A stretch of DNA of 64,000 nucleotides, from NCBI GenBank assembly GCA_964491785.1, contig CAZBGS010000009.1, positions 1 through 64,000 of the forward strand. Reading direction: 5' to 3'. Of the stretch, positions 38,716 through 47,744 are shown in pieces. The position numbers and the translations under genes are program-made. The notes under the pieces were generated by a model that searched no databases, had not been told where the DNA came from, and was given only the letters and a program-made list of their open reading frames with translations. This stretch comes from RZZS01 sp964491785 (GTDB lineage Bacteria > Pseudomonadota > Alphaproteobacteria > Micavibrionales > Micavibrionaceae). Within the stretch, counting starts at the first letter, position 1. Each line of letters starts with the position of its first letter.

Positions 38716-40783
38716 GTTCCAACCATTCCAACTCGCTGAGCACCGTCACCCCCAGTTCCCTTGCTTTGGAAAGCTTTGAACCGGCGTCTTCTCCGGCGAT
38801 GACGTAATCCGTTTTCGCGGAAACAGATCCGGCAACCTTGACGCCAAGGCTCTCCGCCCGCGCCTTGGCCTCCTGCCGGGTCATGGTCGTAAGAGTGCCG
38901 GTAAAAACGGCCGTCTTTCCGGCAACCGCGCTGCCTGTGATCTCGGGAGCCTTGAAGTCCTCTATCGTCAGCACCGCCTTTAGTTCGTCGAGAACCCGGA
39001 TGTTGTGCTCCTCGGCGAAGAACCCCGCGATCTCCCCGGCCACATTCGGCCCGATATCCTCGATGCCAAGCAGCTCCGCATAGGCCCTGCTTTCCCTGTC
39101 CCCGGCCTCGGTGGCCGAGCTTTGCAGGCCGGCCAGACTGCCGTAGGTCGCGGCAAGTTTGCGCGCCGTCGCCTGCCCCACATGCCGTATGCCGAGAGCA
39201 TAGATGAATCTCTCCAGCGGTATAACTCTCCTCTCGCTGATCGCCCTGAACAGATTCGATACCGACTTCTCTCCCCATCCTTCCCACTGCTGCAAGGGCT
39301 TCTCAAGCTCCCGGTTCTTTTCCTCCAGATGGAAGATATCCGCGGGCGAGCGCACCAGCCCCTTATCCCAGAAGTCTTCGATTATCCTGTTGCCAAGCCC
39401 CTCGATGTCGAACGCGTCCCTGCTTACGAAATGCCGCAGCCTCTCAACGGCTTGCGCGGGACATACCAGCCCGCCGGTGCAACGCCTCGCCGCCTCGCCT
39501 TCCTCGCGGATGGCCAGAGAATCGCAGACCGGGCAGGTTTCGGGAAAGGGAAAAGGCCGGGTGCCGTTTTCACGCTTCTCGGCCAGAACCCGGACTATCT
39601 GCGGAATGACGTCCCCGGCTCTCTGCACGACCACCATGTCTCCCTCGCGAATGTCCTTGCGTGCGATCTCGTCCTCGTTATGCAGGGTCGCCCGCGAGAC
39701 CACCACCCCGCCCACCGTAATCGGCTCCAGCCTTGCCACCGGGGTAAGCGCCCCGGTTCTGCCAACCTGTACGTCGATTTTGTTGAGCCTTGTCACCGCC
39801 TGCTCCGCCGGGAACTTGTGCGCGGTAGCCCAGCGCGGGGATCGCGATACGAAACCTAGCCTTTCCTGCCAGTCCTTGCGGTTGACCTTGTAAACCACCC
39901 CGTCGATCTCATAGGCAAGATCCGGCCTTGCCTCCAGCGTCCGCTGATGGATATCCATCATCTCCCGCACCGAGCGGCACAGGCCCGAAGGCTCCGCTCC
40001 CTCAAAGCCGAAATCCCGTAACCTTTCGCGCACTTCCGTCTGGCTGTTCGCAAACACCCCGCTCGTCTCTCCCAGCGCATACCCGAAGAAATGCAGGGGC
40101 CTTGAGGCGCTGATCTTCGGATCGAGCTGGCGTACCGAACCGGCCGCAGCGTTGCGCGGATTGGCGAACACCGGCCTGCCTGCTTCCGCCTGACGCCTGT
40201 TCAGTTCCGCGAATTCGTCCCTGCGCATATAGATCTCGCCGCGAACCTCAAGAATACGCGGCGCTTTCCCGGCAAGTTTCGCGGGCACGTCGCCTATGGT
40301 CAGGACGTTGGCGGTGATATCTTCTCCCTCGTATCCGTCCCCCCTGGTCGCGGCCATAACCAGCCTGCCGTCCTCGTAACGCAGGCTGCACGAAAGCCCG
40401 TCGATTTTCGGCTCGGCCAAAACCTCGATCGCCTCGTCCTCCGGCAAATTCAGAAAGCGCCGTACCCTCTCTAGAAACTGCGAAACGTCTTCCTCGCCGA
40501 ACGCGTTGGAAAGCGAGAGCATCGGCACGGCATGCCGCACTTTTTTAAAGCCTTGCGAAGGAGCCGCGCCTACGGTCTGGGTCGGGCTGTCGGGGGTGAT
40601 CAGCTCGGGATATCCGGCCTCCAGCTCTTCGAGTTCGCGCCGCAACCCGTCGTATTCGGCGTCCGAGATTTCCGGCTCGTCTTCGCTGTAATACTTCCGG
40701 TCATGATAACGGATGGTCTCGCACAGCTTCCTGTGTCTGTGCCTTGCATCCTCAATCGACAAGTCAAACAGCGAACCGCTCAT
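38693..40783 (-). CDS. ligA: NAD+-dependent DNA ligase
   Basis: Seals nicks in replication and repair. 696 aa. Adenylation site KIDG with Lys126, a four-cysteine zinc finger (CPVC ... C ... C at about 408-433), helix-hairpin-helix repeats (about 450-590) and a BRCT domain at the end (from about 605). Start ATG 40783 (a GTG one codon earlier is possible). Confidence 0.97.
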   Translation of the reverse strand: MSGSLFDLSIEDARHRHRKLCETIRYHDRKYYSEDEPEISDAEYDGLRRELEELEAGYPELITPDSPTQTVGAAPSQGFKKVRHAVPMLSLSNAFGEEDVSQFLERVRRFLNLPEDEAIEVLAEPKIDGLSCSLRYEDGRLVMAATRGDGYEGEDITANVLTIGDVPAKLAGKAPRILEVRGEIYMRRDEFAELNRRQAEAGRPVFANPRNAAAGSVRQLDPKISASRPLHFFGYALGETSGVFANSQTEVRERLRDFGFEGAEPSGLCRSVREMMDIHQRTLEARPDLAYEIDGVVYKVNRKDWQERLGFVSRSPRWATAHKFPAEQAVTRLNKIDVQVGRTGALTPVARLEPITVGGVVVSRATLHNEDEIARKDIREGDMVVVQRAGDVIPQIVRVLAEKRENGTRPFPFPETCPVCDSLAIREEGEAARRCTGGLVCPAQAVERLRHFVSRDAFDIEGLGNRIIEDFWDKGLVRSPADIFHLEEKNRELEKPLQQWEGWGEKSVSNLFRAISERRVIPLERFIYALGIRHVGQATARKLAATYGSLAGLQSSATEAGDRESRAYAELLGIEDIGPNVAGEIAGFFAEEHNIRVLDELKAVLTIEDFKAPEITGSAVAGKTAVFTGTLTTMTRQEAKARAESLGVKVAGSVSAKTDYVIAGEDAGSKLSKARELGVTVLSELEWLELTAYSGP

Positions 40784-40883
40784 CACCGGACAATCCCTGA
40801 ATTATAAGAAAAAACTATATTATTCCCCGAAAAGAACATCAAATCGAAAGGTTCAATTCCCTCGGATTAAACCGCGCGCAAAA

Positions 40884-40952
40884 CCCCTCTCCCACCGGGA
40901 GATGGAGGGTGAGGGGGATAAGCTTACGCACCCCTCTCCCGGCGGGAGGGGG
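40884..40952. repeat. Palindromic intergenic repeats (CCCCTCTCCC type)
   Basis: Two adjacent hairpin-forming units: CCCCTCTCCC...GGGTGAGGGGG at 40884-40917 and CCCCTCTCCCGGCGGGAGGGGG at 40931-40952. The same CCCCTC/GAGGGG family appears inside alaS (44347-44455). Such elements are mobile-looking and common between genes in proteobacteria. They lie upstream of ligA in the 359-base gap 40784-41142, which holds no gene. Confidence 0.6.
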
Positions 40953-41055
40953 CAAAAACTGTAGTAAAATCGGCTATCCAACGGTACGTGGCTATGCATT
41001 CGCCTCGGCCCTGACCGGGGCAATACACCCTGCCGCCCACCCGGCGGTTCCCGCA

Positions 41056-41093
41056 TGTATAGTCCTGTATAGTCTATACGTATAGCTATACAG
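41056..41093. repeat. Nested GTATAG/CTATAC palindrome
   Basis: CTGTATAG at 41065-41072 and CTATACAG at 41086-41093 are perfect inverted copies around a perfect inner palindrome CTATACGTATAG (41074-41085); one further TGTATAG lies at 41056. It sits about 280 bases upstream of ligA and 50 bases beyond the stop of the U32 gene. Could be an operator, a transposon end or a hairpin; nothing known is matched. Confidence 0.5.
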
Positions 41094-41142
41094 CTTTAAA
41101 CACCATGCCTGTATTGGGGAGAGGCTAAAGAACACGTTGATA

Positions 41143-42819
41143 TTACTGCGGTTTACTCTTTTTTGCAACACGATCCAGCATTTCTCCCTGTTTTTTCTTC
41201 GACAGCAGATCTCTTGCTTTCTCATAGGAAGGATCGTTCCAGAAGATGTGACAGCCGTTGCATCCTCGGCCGCAGCAGCCCTCGGTTCCAAGACGCGGCG
41301 ACCTGTGCCTCGGACGGCCGGAATTTTCGCTGTCCACGGCTTCCTGCAATTTCGAACGGGTTCTCGCATAAATTTTTTCGCTTCCACGCCCCTGCTCCAG
41401 CCGCATGGCCGCGCGGTCATGCGCAAGGCGCGCGCGTTCGGCTTCGCTTATGGCTTTCTCTTTCCGGATCACCGTCACCGGCCTCAGCAAATCCCTGATT
41501 TCTTGGGCATTCTCGCGGTCGAAGGCGGAAAAGGGCACAACGATTGAAACCTGGTCGCCCGCGTTGACAACCTCAAGCTTCTCGTCCTTTGCGGTTTCGA
41601 ATTCATAAAGGCGCAGGAAGAAACTTTTATCCGTCCGCGCCGGAAGAAATTCGAAAACGTCGCCCGCCTCCAGCCGGTTCTTGACGCGGATGATCATGGC
41701 GTCGTTCGTGGTTTCCTCGATAATCCCGGCATACTCCCATTCGCCCGCCGAGGAGTTTACCTCGTAGCTGTGCGCGTGGCCGGTAAGCCGCCCGTCATGA
41801 AAGGCGAGCGTATAGCCGCGCCCGGGAATGGATTCCAGTTCCCGCATATAGGGCTTCGGATCCCAGTTTTCCGGATCCTCGAACCAGTCGTCGATAGCCT
41901 GCCGGTAAGCGCGGGCGGTAAGCGCGACGTAATAGGGGCTTCGTCCTCGCCCCTCGATCTTCAGGACATCGACTCCGATGCCCATGTATTCGTCGAGCCG
42001 CGGCATCAGGCACAGATCTTTGGAATTGAGAATATAAGATCCCCGCTCGTCCTCAGTGATCGGAAGAAACTCCCCGGGCCTGTAGCCTTCTTCCAGCAGG
42101 AATTCAAACAGACCTGAATTGCTCTCGTTGATATCGAGTTCCTGCAAGCTGCCGTCCTTAAGCTTCAGGTGAACCCGGTAATTCCAGCGGCATGAATTGG
42201 CGCAGTTCCCCTGATTGGCCCCCCTCTCCGCCATGAAGTTGGAGAGAAGGCAGCGCCCTGAATAGGTCATGCACATCGCCCCGTGCACGAAAGCCTCAAG
42301 CCGCACGTCAGGACACTTCTCGCGGATCTCGGCAAGCTCCCTGAAACTGACCTCGCGCCCGAGCACCACCAGCTTCGCCCCCTGCTTCCTCCAGTAATCT
42401 ACCGTAAGCCACGAACAGGTATTGGCCTGTGTCGAAATATGCAGATTGAATTCCGGGGCATTTTCTTTCAGATAAGCGAATATGCCCGGATCTGATACCA
42501 GAATCCCGTCCGGCCCTACTCTGCGGATAGTCTCGACATATTCGGGAAGCTTTGGAATATCCTTGTTATGCGAGAAGATATTGAGCGTTAAATATACTCT
42601 TACACCATTATCATGGGCAAAACGCACTCCATCAACCACATCTTCCAGCGAGAGTTTGGAAGAAGTCCGCATCGACATATCGGGCGTGCCCATATAAACC
42701 GAGTCCGCCCCATACAACACCGCCGCCCTAAGCGTATCCTTCGACCCGGCGGGGAGCAGGAGTTCAGGTTTTTTACGAGGCGGTTTTGTCATGGCGTTTA
42801 CGTCTTGCGCCGAAGCCAT
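41143..42819 (-). CDS. Peptidase U32-family protein (RNA hydroxylase-like)
   Basis: 558 aa. U32 signature EAFVHGAMCMTYSGRCLLSNFM...NCANSCRW (about 200-235), in which Cys residues probably hold an iron-sulfur cluster, and the amino-terminal PELLLPAGSKDTLRAAVLYGADSVYMG barrel start. The C-terminus adds a GCCGRGCNGC cysteine cluster. Characterised U32 proteins (TrhP/YegQ, RlhA) hydroxylate tRNA or 23S rRNA using prephenate, so this is likely an RNA-modifying enzyme, not a protease; the exact target is unclear. ATG 42819 with AGGA upstream; overlaps the next upstream gene by 22 bases. Confidence 0.9.
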   Translation of the reverse strand: MASAQDVNAMTKPPRKKPELLLPAGSKDTLRAAVLYGADSVYMGTPDMSMRTSSKLSLEDVVDGVRFAHDNGVRVYLTLNIFSHNKDIPKLPEYVETIRRVGPDGILVSDPGIFAYLKENAPEFNLHISTQANTCSWLTVDYWRKQGAKLVVLGREVSFRELAEIREKCPDVRLEAFVHGAMCMTYSGRCLLSNFMAERGANQGNCANSCRWNYRVHLKLKDGSLQELDINESNSGLFEFLLEEGYRPGEFLPITEDERGSYILNSKDLCLMPRLDEYMGIGVDVLKIEGRGRSPYYVALTARAYRQAIDDWFEDPENWDPKPYMRELESIPGRGYTLAFHDGRLTGHAHSYEVNSSAGEWEYAGIIEETTNDAMIIRVKNRLEAGDVFEFLPARTDKSFFLRLYEFETAKDEKLEVVNAGDQVSIVVPFSAFDRENAQEIRDLLRPVTVIRKEKAISEAERARLAHDRAAMRLEQGRGSEKIYARTRSKLQEAVDSENSGRPRHRSPRLGTEGCCGRGCNGCHIFWNDPSYEKARDLLSKKKQGEMLDRVAKKSKPQ

Positions 42820-43289
42820 GTCAGCATTTTTCCTAAATCAGATGGCCGGAACAGGAGGAATGATCCAAGCAGGAACATCAAAAGTCCCTGAAGCGCGATA
42901 CCCCAGTTTACCTGTTTACTTGAATCAAAAAGCTGCATGATTTCGGGCAGGCCTCTGATCAGCGATCCTATGCTTTCAACTAATATTAGCAGGCCTGCAA
43001 GCGCAGAACCCAGCATAGCCAGTTCCTCGAATTTAACCGGGGATGGCTTTTGCAAGTCGCTTTCGGGGATATCGCGCACCATTTTTTTACCAAGCCACGG
43101 CGCGCCAAACCAGAATACGGCTATCAGAACAAAATAAGAGAAAGGAACAGCCGCATAGGCAATTTTGTCTTCTGCGGACAGGTTTGGGCTGGCCACCAGT
43201 GAGGCAAACATCCAAAACGACGATACCAAGTAAAGGGCTACCATCAGCGCCATTCCGCGACAAATTAATATGCTAAGGCCATAAAGCAT
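42798..43289 (-). CDS. Integral membrane protein of unknown function
   Basis: 163 aa with four membrane segments (about 7-30, 45-66, 90-110, 128-147). Not recognised. ATG at 43289 with AGGA upstream. Its end overlaps the U32 gene start by 22 bases, indicating a two-gene operon. Confidence 0.7.
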   Translation of the reverse strand: MLYGLSILICRGMALMVALYLVSSFWMFASLVASPNLSAEDKIAYAAVPFSYFVLIAVFWFGAPWLGKKMVRDIPESDLQKPSPVKFEELAMLGSALAGLLILVESIGSLIRGLPEIMQLFDSSKQVNWGIALQGLLMFLLGSFLLFRPSDLGKMLTWLRRKT

Positions 43290-43350
43290 CCCGGTTCCTT
43301 TCTTGGACTTGTCCGGATGGCTGCCTTCGCAGGCATAACTGTTTTTGTTT

Positions 43351-43374
43351 CGTCACCCCGGCGAAGACCGGGGT
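43351..43374. repeat. Palindromic repeat CGTCACCCCGG...CCGGGGT, left copy
   Basis: ACCCCGG-CGAAGA-CCGGGGT hairpin, 7-bp stem. An inverted relative lies at 43651-43675; together they flank the broken GIY-YIG gene. Confidence 0.65.
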
Positions 43375-43393
43375 ACGGTCAAGGTGAAGTCTG

Positions 43394-43635
43394 CTACTTG
43401 CAAATCGTTCCATAAAGGTCTTCCCAGCCCGGATTCATTTCCTCAATTAGTCGCATTTTCCAAAGGCGCTTCCATTTCTTAAGCAGCTTTTCCCGAATTA
43501 TCGCGGCTTCGGCATTGTCGTAAATTTTATAATAAACCAGTTTGTCGATACCGTACTTTTTCGTGAAGCCGTCGTAAGTAAAGTGCTGTTGCGGCCTTTA
43601 GCCATTATGTAGACGTAGAATTTCTTTTCTTCCAT
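43394..43635 (-). pseudogene. GIY-YIG nuclease domain gene, internally deleted
   Basis: The minus strand opens at ATG 43635 with MEEKKFYVYIMAKGRNSTL, matching the start of small GIY-YIG (YhbQ-like) proteins. It then jumps, in another frame, to DGFTKKYGIDKLVYYKIYDNAEAAI.REK.LKKWKR...LIEEMNPGWEDLY and stops at 43394. The piece between (YIGVTNDL...Arg..EH, about 20-25 residues, including catalytic residues) is deleted with a frame change at about 43575. Intact members are 85-100 aa nucleases. Flanked by palindromic repeats. Confidence 0.85.
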
Positions 43636-43650
43636 GTTATGACCTGTCCG

Positions 43651-43675
43651 AACCCCGGCCTGCGCCGGGGTGACG
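43651..43675. repeat. Palindromic repeat, right copy (inverted)
   Basis: ACCCCGGC-CTGC-GCCGGGGT hairpin, 8-bp perfect stem, followed by GACG; opposite orientation to the copy at 43351-43374. It lies just beyond the alaS stop and could also stop transcription, though no T run follows. Confidence 0.65.
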
Positions 43676-43683
43676 ATCAGAAA

Positions 43684-46437
43684 CTAACTGGCTAAAGCCT
43701 TCTCAATTGCACTAACCGCATCATTGGCCGCGTCAGCGTTGGGGCCGCCGGCCTGAGCCATGTCGGGACGACCGCCGCCGCCCGAACCGCCAAGAGCCTG
43801 CGCGCCGGCTTTCACAAGTTCGACCGCGCTGATTTTCCCGGTCAGATCGTCGGTAACCGCCACGACCAGTGAGGCTTTGCCTTCGTTGGTGGCCACAAGG
43901 GCAATAACGCCTGAGCCGAGTTTTTTCTTAAGATCGTCAGCCATCGGCTTCAGATCCTTTGCGGGAAAACCGTCGAGCACGCGGGCGGTAAACTTAACGC
44001 CGCCGATATTCTTCACCTCCGGCCCCGCCGCCGCCGCTCCGCCGCCGCCGCAAGTGGCCAGTTGCCGCCTCAGTTCCGAGACCTGCTTCTCAAGCCTGCG
44101 CTTTTCTTCGGACAGGATTCTAACCCTCTCCGGAAGCGCGGATATGGAGACGTTAAGCATTTCCGAGAGCGAATGGAGAATATCATCCTCGTCTTTCAAT
44201 AGCGCCAGTGCCCCGCCTCTCGTCACGCCCTCAAGTCGCCGGACGCCGGCAGAAAGGGCGCTGTCCGAAGTCAGCTTGAACATCCCGATATCCCCTGTTC
44301 TGCGCACATGAGTTCCGCCGCAAAGTTCCAGCGAATAAGGCACAAGCCCCTCACCCGGATCGCTTGATGGCGATCCGACCTCTCCCGAGGGAGAGGTTAA
44401 AGCTCCCTCTCCCTTGGGAGAGGGTTGGGGTGAGGGGTGATTTGTTCGTGAGGGGTAATACCTTCCCATCGTAAGGACTCTTACCTCCTCGTCATACTTC
44501 TCGCCGAACAGAGCCATGGCCCCGGCCTTCATCGCCTCCTCGACATTCATCAGGCGGGTGCAGGCGGGTGTGTTCGCCCAGATCTCTTCATTGACCATCG
44601 CCTCGATCGAGGCGATCTCCTCGTCGGTGAGGGGGCGCGCAAGACTGACGTCGAACCGCAACCGGTCGGGCGAAACCAGCGAGCCTTTCTGGATGACATG
44701 TTCACCGACTATTCTGTGCAAGGCGGCATGTAATAAATGCGTCGCCGAGTGGTTCGCCCGGATGGCATCGCGCCGGTCGGTATTGATTTTCATTTTCACC
44801 GGCTCGCCGGCACCGATCTGGCCTTTCTCGATCACGCCCTTATGTACCCAGAGCTTCCCTACCTGCTTGACGGTATCAAGCACGGCGACCTGAGCGGTAT
44901 CGGTTTCAATGATTCCGGTATCGCCGCTCTGCCCGCCGGACTCGCCGTAGAAGGGGGACTGGTTGGTGATTATCTGGATTTCCTCGCCCGCGGAGGCGCT
45001 CTCAACCTTCTTTCCGTCCTTAATGATAGCCTTGATAATCCCTTCGGCCTGTTCGGTCTCGTAGCCCAGAAAGTCGGTCGGCCCGACTTCGTCGAGAATC
45101 TCGAACCAGAGCTTGTCGAGCGCGGCGTCTCCCGATCCGGCCCAGCTCTTGCGGGCGTCCTCTCTCTGGCGCTGCATGCATTTCTCGAAACCTTCCATAT
45201 CGACCTTCAGTCCCTTTGCCTTGAGCGCGTCGGCGGTAAGGTCGACCGGAAATCCGTAAGTGTCGTAAAGCTTGAAGGCGACTTCTCCGGAAAGCGTTTT
45301 GTCGCGCACCTTCGACGCCTCATCGTCCAGAATTTTAAGGCCGCGCTCCAGAGTGCGCTTGAAGCTCGTCTCTTCGAGCTTCAGGGTCTCGGTCACCAGC
45401 GCCTGCGCCCGCACGATTTCGGGATAGGCCTCGCCCATAAGCCCGATCAGCGTGGGCACAAGCCTGTACATCAGCGGCTCGCTCGCGCCCAGAATATGCG
45501 CGTGCCTCATCCCGCGCCGCATGATCCGCCGCAGCACGTAGCCGCGCCCTTCGTTCGAAGGCATGACCCCGTCCGCCATCAGAAAAGTGGCGGCGCGCAG
45601 GTGGTCGGCGATCACCCTGTGGCTCGGAGCCTGCGCCCCGTCAGGAGATACCCCGGTAATATCGGCGCTGTGCTCGATGATCCCGCGCAGCAGGTCGATA
45701 TCGTAATTGGTGAACTTGCCCTGCATGATCGCGGCCGTGCGCTCCAGCCCCATACCGGTATCGATCGAGGGCCTGGGCAGCGGAGTGCGCGAACCGTCCG
45801 GATGCTGTTCGAACTGCATGAAAACGAGGTTCCAGAATTCAAGGAAACGGTCGCCGTCCTGCTCGGGGCTTCCCGGAGGCCCGCCCTGCAGCCTGTCTCC
45901 CTGATCGATGAAAATCTCCGAACATGGCCCGCAGGGGCCGGTGTCGCCCATCATCCAGAAATTATCGTAAGTGGGAATGCGGATAATTTTGTCTTCGCTA
46001 AAGCCTGCGATCTTCTTCCATAGAGCCGCGGCCTCGTCGTCCTCGTGATATACGGTGACCAGCAACCTGTCCTTCGGAAGGCCGTAAATCTTTGTCACCA
46101 GCTCCCATGCGAACGAAATCGCGTCTTCCTTGAAATAATCCCCGAACGAGAAGTTGCCCATCATCTCGAAGAAAGTATGATGCCGTGCGGTGTAGCCGAC
46201 ATTCTCAAGATCGTTGTGCTTGCCCCCGGCGCGCACCGATTTCTGCGCGGTCGTGGCGCGCTTGTAAGCCCTTGTCTCGGTTCCGGTAAACAGGTTCTTG
46301 AACTGCACCATCCCGGAATTGGTGAACATCAGCGTCGGGTCGTTCTGCGGCACCAGCGGACTGGACTTCACCACCTCATGCCCTTTGGAAGCGAAATAGC
46401 TCAAAAATTCCTTGCGAATATCGTTTACCGTCTTCAT
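43684..46437 (-). CDS. alaS: Alanyl-tRNA synthetase, with an in-frame palindromic-element insertion
   Basis: Charges tRNA-Ala and edits mischarged Ser/Gly. 917 aa. Class II catalytic domain (1-about 400), editing domain with HSATHLLHAAL and LCGGTH zinc-site motifs, a coiled-coil and the C-terminal C-Ala domain (Gly-rich GGSGGGGRPDMAQAGG at about 890-905). Between MGRY and YSLELCGGTH about 41 residues rich in Ser, Pro, Gly and Glu are inserted, absent from normal AlaRS, encoded by the palindromic element at 44347-44455. The frame is kept, and the gene looks otherwise intact and is presumably essential. ATG 46437 with AGGA upstream. Confidence 0.97.
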   Translation of the reverse strand: MKTVNDIRKEFLSYFASKGHEVVKSSPLVPQNDPTLMFTNSGMVQFKNLFTGTETRAYKRATTAQKSVRAGGKHNDLENVGYTARHHTFFEMMGNFSFGDYFKEDAISFAWELVTKIYGLPKDRLLVTVYHEDDEAAALWKKIAGFSEDKIIRIPTYDNFWMMGDTGPCGPCSEIFIDQGDRLQGGPPGSPEQDGDRFLEFWNLVFMQFEQHPDGSRTPLPRPSIDTGMGLERTAAIMQGKFTNYDIDLLRGIIEHSADITGVSPDGAQAPSHRVIADHLRAATFLMADGVMPSNEGRGYVLRRIMRRGMRHAHILGASEPLMYRLVPTLIGLMGEAYPEIVRAQALVTETLKLEETSFKRTLERGLKILDDEASKVRDKTLSGEVAFKLYDTYGFPVDLTADALKAKGLKVDMEGFEKCMQRQREDARKSWAGSGDAALDKLWFEILDEVGPTDFLGYETEQAEGIIKAIIKDGKKVESASAGEEIQIITNQSPFYGESGGQSGDTGIIETDTAQVAVLDTVKQVGKLWVHKGVIEKGQIGAGEPVKMKINTDRRDAIRANHSATHLLHAALHRIVGEHVIQKGSLVSPDRLRFDVSLARPLTDEEIASIEAMVNEEIWANTPACTRLMNVEEAMKAGAMALFGEKYDEEVRVLTMGRYYPSRTNHPSPQPSPKGEGALTSPSGEVGSPSSDPGEGLVPYSLELCGGTHVRRTGDIGMFKLTSDSALSAGVRRLEGVTRGGALALLKDEDDILHSLSEMLNVSISALPERVRILSEEKRRLEKQVSELRRQLATCGGGGAAAAGPEVKNIGGVKFTARVLDGFPAKDLKPMADDLKKKLGSGVIALVATNEGKASLVVAVTDDLTGKISAVELVKAGAQALGGSGGGGRPDMAQAGGPNADAANDAVSAIEKALAS
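44347..44455. repeat. Palindromic element inserted inside alaS
   Basis: About 109 bases bounded by inverted CCCCTCAC (44347-44354) and GTGAGGGG (44448-44455), with inner hairpins CCTCTCCC/GGGAGAGG and CCCTCTCCC/GGGAGAGGG. It resembles the intergenic elements at 40884-40952 and is fully read through in the alaS frame. On the coding strand it yields a PSPQPSPKGEG / SPSGEVGSPSS-type peptide. Confidence 0.85.
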
Positions 46438-46646
46438 CGTCCTGCCGATCTTTTATTATGTGGAATTGCCTAGTTATAAGCATTTTTGCGATTTTCTCAA
46501 TCCAATAAAAAGATTCCACGAAACACTTATTGACTTGTCATAATAGAAATGCTAGGCGATTAAATAACTATCAATTAAATTGGTATCAATGCGATTCCGT
46601 GGCTGGGTAGAGCTGCGAAGAATCTGGCATAAGACAGGGAGGGATA

Positions 46647-47744
46647 ATGAAAAACGATATTGCAGTAAGTGATCTCGTTGTAATTGATTTCAAGTCTTCG
46701 GTAATTACGCCGGAGATCAAGGCCTGGATGGAAACGGCACCCGTGCCGTTCGCGGAAAGCTGTTCCAGACAGGTATGGTATGGTGACGAGTCCTCGTTTG
46801 CTGATTTCCCCTGCAAGGATCAACAGAAAGTAAGCGTCCTTACCGGCGCGCAGGCTTACGCCTCCTTGCTCAAGGTTATGTCCGGCCTTGCAAGCGCTCG
46901 TGTGGGAGAAACGCATGTTCGCGGTCAGTTCGCCGACGGTTGGAGAACGCTAGTCAGTAATCATCCCGAAGAATCACAGAGATTTCAGAAAATTTACGGC
47001 AAACTCAGAAATGACGTAACTTTCTGCAAGGATCACATTTTCAGCAGAATTCAAAAAATAGAGCCGTGGCATGTTGCAAGATCGCTGTCCGGTCAGAAAA
47101 AAGGAGACAGCATCCTTATCCTGGGCTCGCTTAGCAGTATGGGAAATCTCACGGAAAACGTTGAAAAGCTCATTCGTGTATCGGAGAATCTGCAAAAGAA
47201 AAGAGATGGATTTATCACTATAACGCATCCCGACCCTCAGGTTCTTAAGAAACTGGAAACCGAATATAAATGTTTGACTGGTTTAAAGCGGATCAAAACC
47301 AATATAACGTTCGCGCCTTTTGAGAACATTCAGGAACTGATTGACGTTTCAGACCGGGTATATGTGGATATGCCTATGGGAGCATATCCGTCCGCGGAAG
47401 GGGCCTTGGTCGAAAGCTGGCGGGCCAGAAGAAACTGTGGCAGTACTCTTACCCATATGAAAGGCAGCCCTTCAAACCGCGGACTGTCTGTGGAGCCTTG
47501 GCTCGGGTCAGGGCTTGATAATTATATTGCCCCGGAAAATATCCGTGAGGAGAAAATCAGGCTGGACAGGCAAAACAAGGCATTAATCCGGCAATCCGAT
47601 CAGATTTTTGCCATGTGTGCCAATGCTCGTCTTGAGGACAAAACCCCAAGTAAGGAGTTGAGAAGAAATTGTCCCGATCTGCTTGGTATAGGAACCGAAA
47701 AAATAGAAAGACACCTTCAATCAGTCACGGCTTATGCTTTGTAG
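46647..47744 (+). CDS. Glutamyl-tRNA reductase-like protein (divergent)
   Basis: 365 aa. It can be laid against GluTR from end to end: AESCSRQVWY (Cys39) matches LSTCNRxExY with the catalytic Cys; the segment around LLKVMSGLASARVGETHVRGQ (74-94) matches the GluTR motif RVASGLDSxxxGExQIxGQ; a helical stretch follows; then a Rossmann-like start ILILGSLSSMGN (about 155-166). The glycine-rich NADPH loop is eroded and the C-terminal dimer domain is short. GluTR makes glutamate-1-semialdehyde for haem. Alphaproteobacteria normally use ALA synthase instead, so another role is likely. AGGGAGGG lies upstream of ATG 46647. Monocistronic as far as seen. Confidence 0.6.
   Translation: MKNDIAVSDLVVIDFKSSVITPEIKAWMETAPVPFAESCSRQVWYGDESSFADFPCKDQQKVSVLTGAQAYASLLKVMSGLASARVGETHVRGQFADGWRTLVSNHPEESQRFQKIYGKLRNDVTFCKDHIFSRIQKIEPWHVARSLSGQKKGDSILILGSLSSMGNLTENVEKLIRVSENLQKKRDGFITITHPDPQVLKKLETEYKCLTGLKRIKTNITFAPFENIQELIDVSDRVYVDMPMGAYPSAEGALVESWRARRNCGSTLTHMKGSPSNRGLSVEPWLGSGLDNYIAPENIREEKIRLDRQNKALIRQSDQIFAMCANARLEDKTPSKELRRNCPDLLGIGTEKIERHLQSVTAYAL

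Noticed and set aside
41041..41100. Idea that the GTATAG repeats are a CRISPR array
   Set aside because: Units are 6-8 bases with no spacers of constant length; they form palindromes instead.
46438..46646. Promoter TTGACT before the GluTR-like gene
   Set aside because: No matching -10 box at an acceptable distance.
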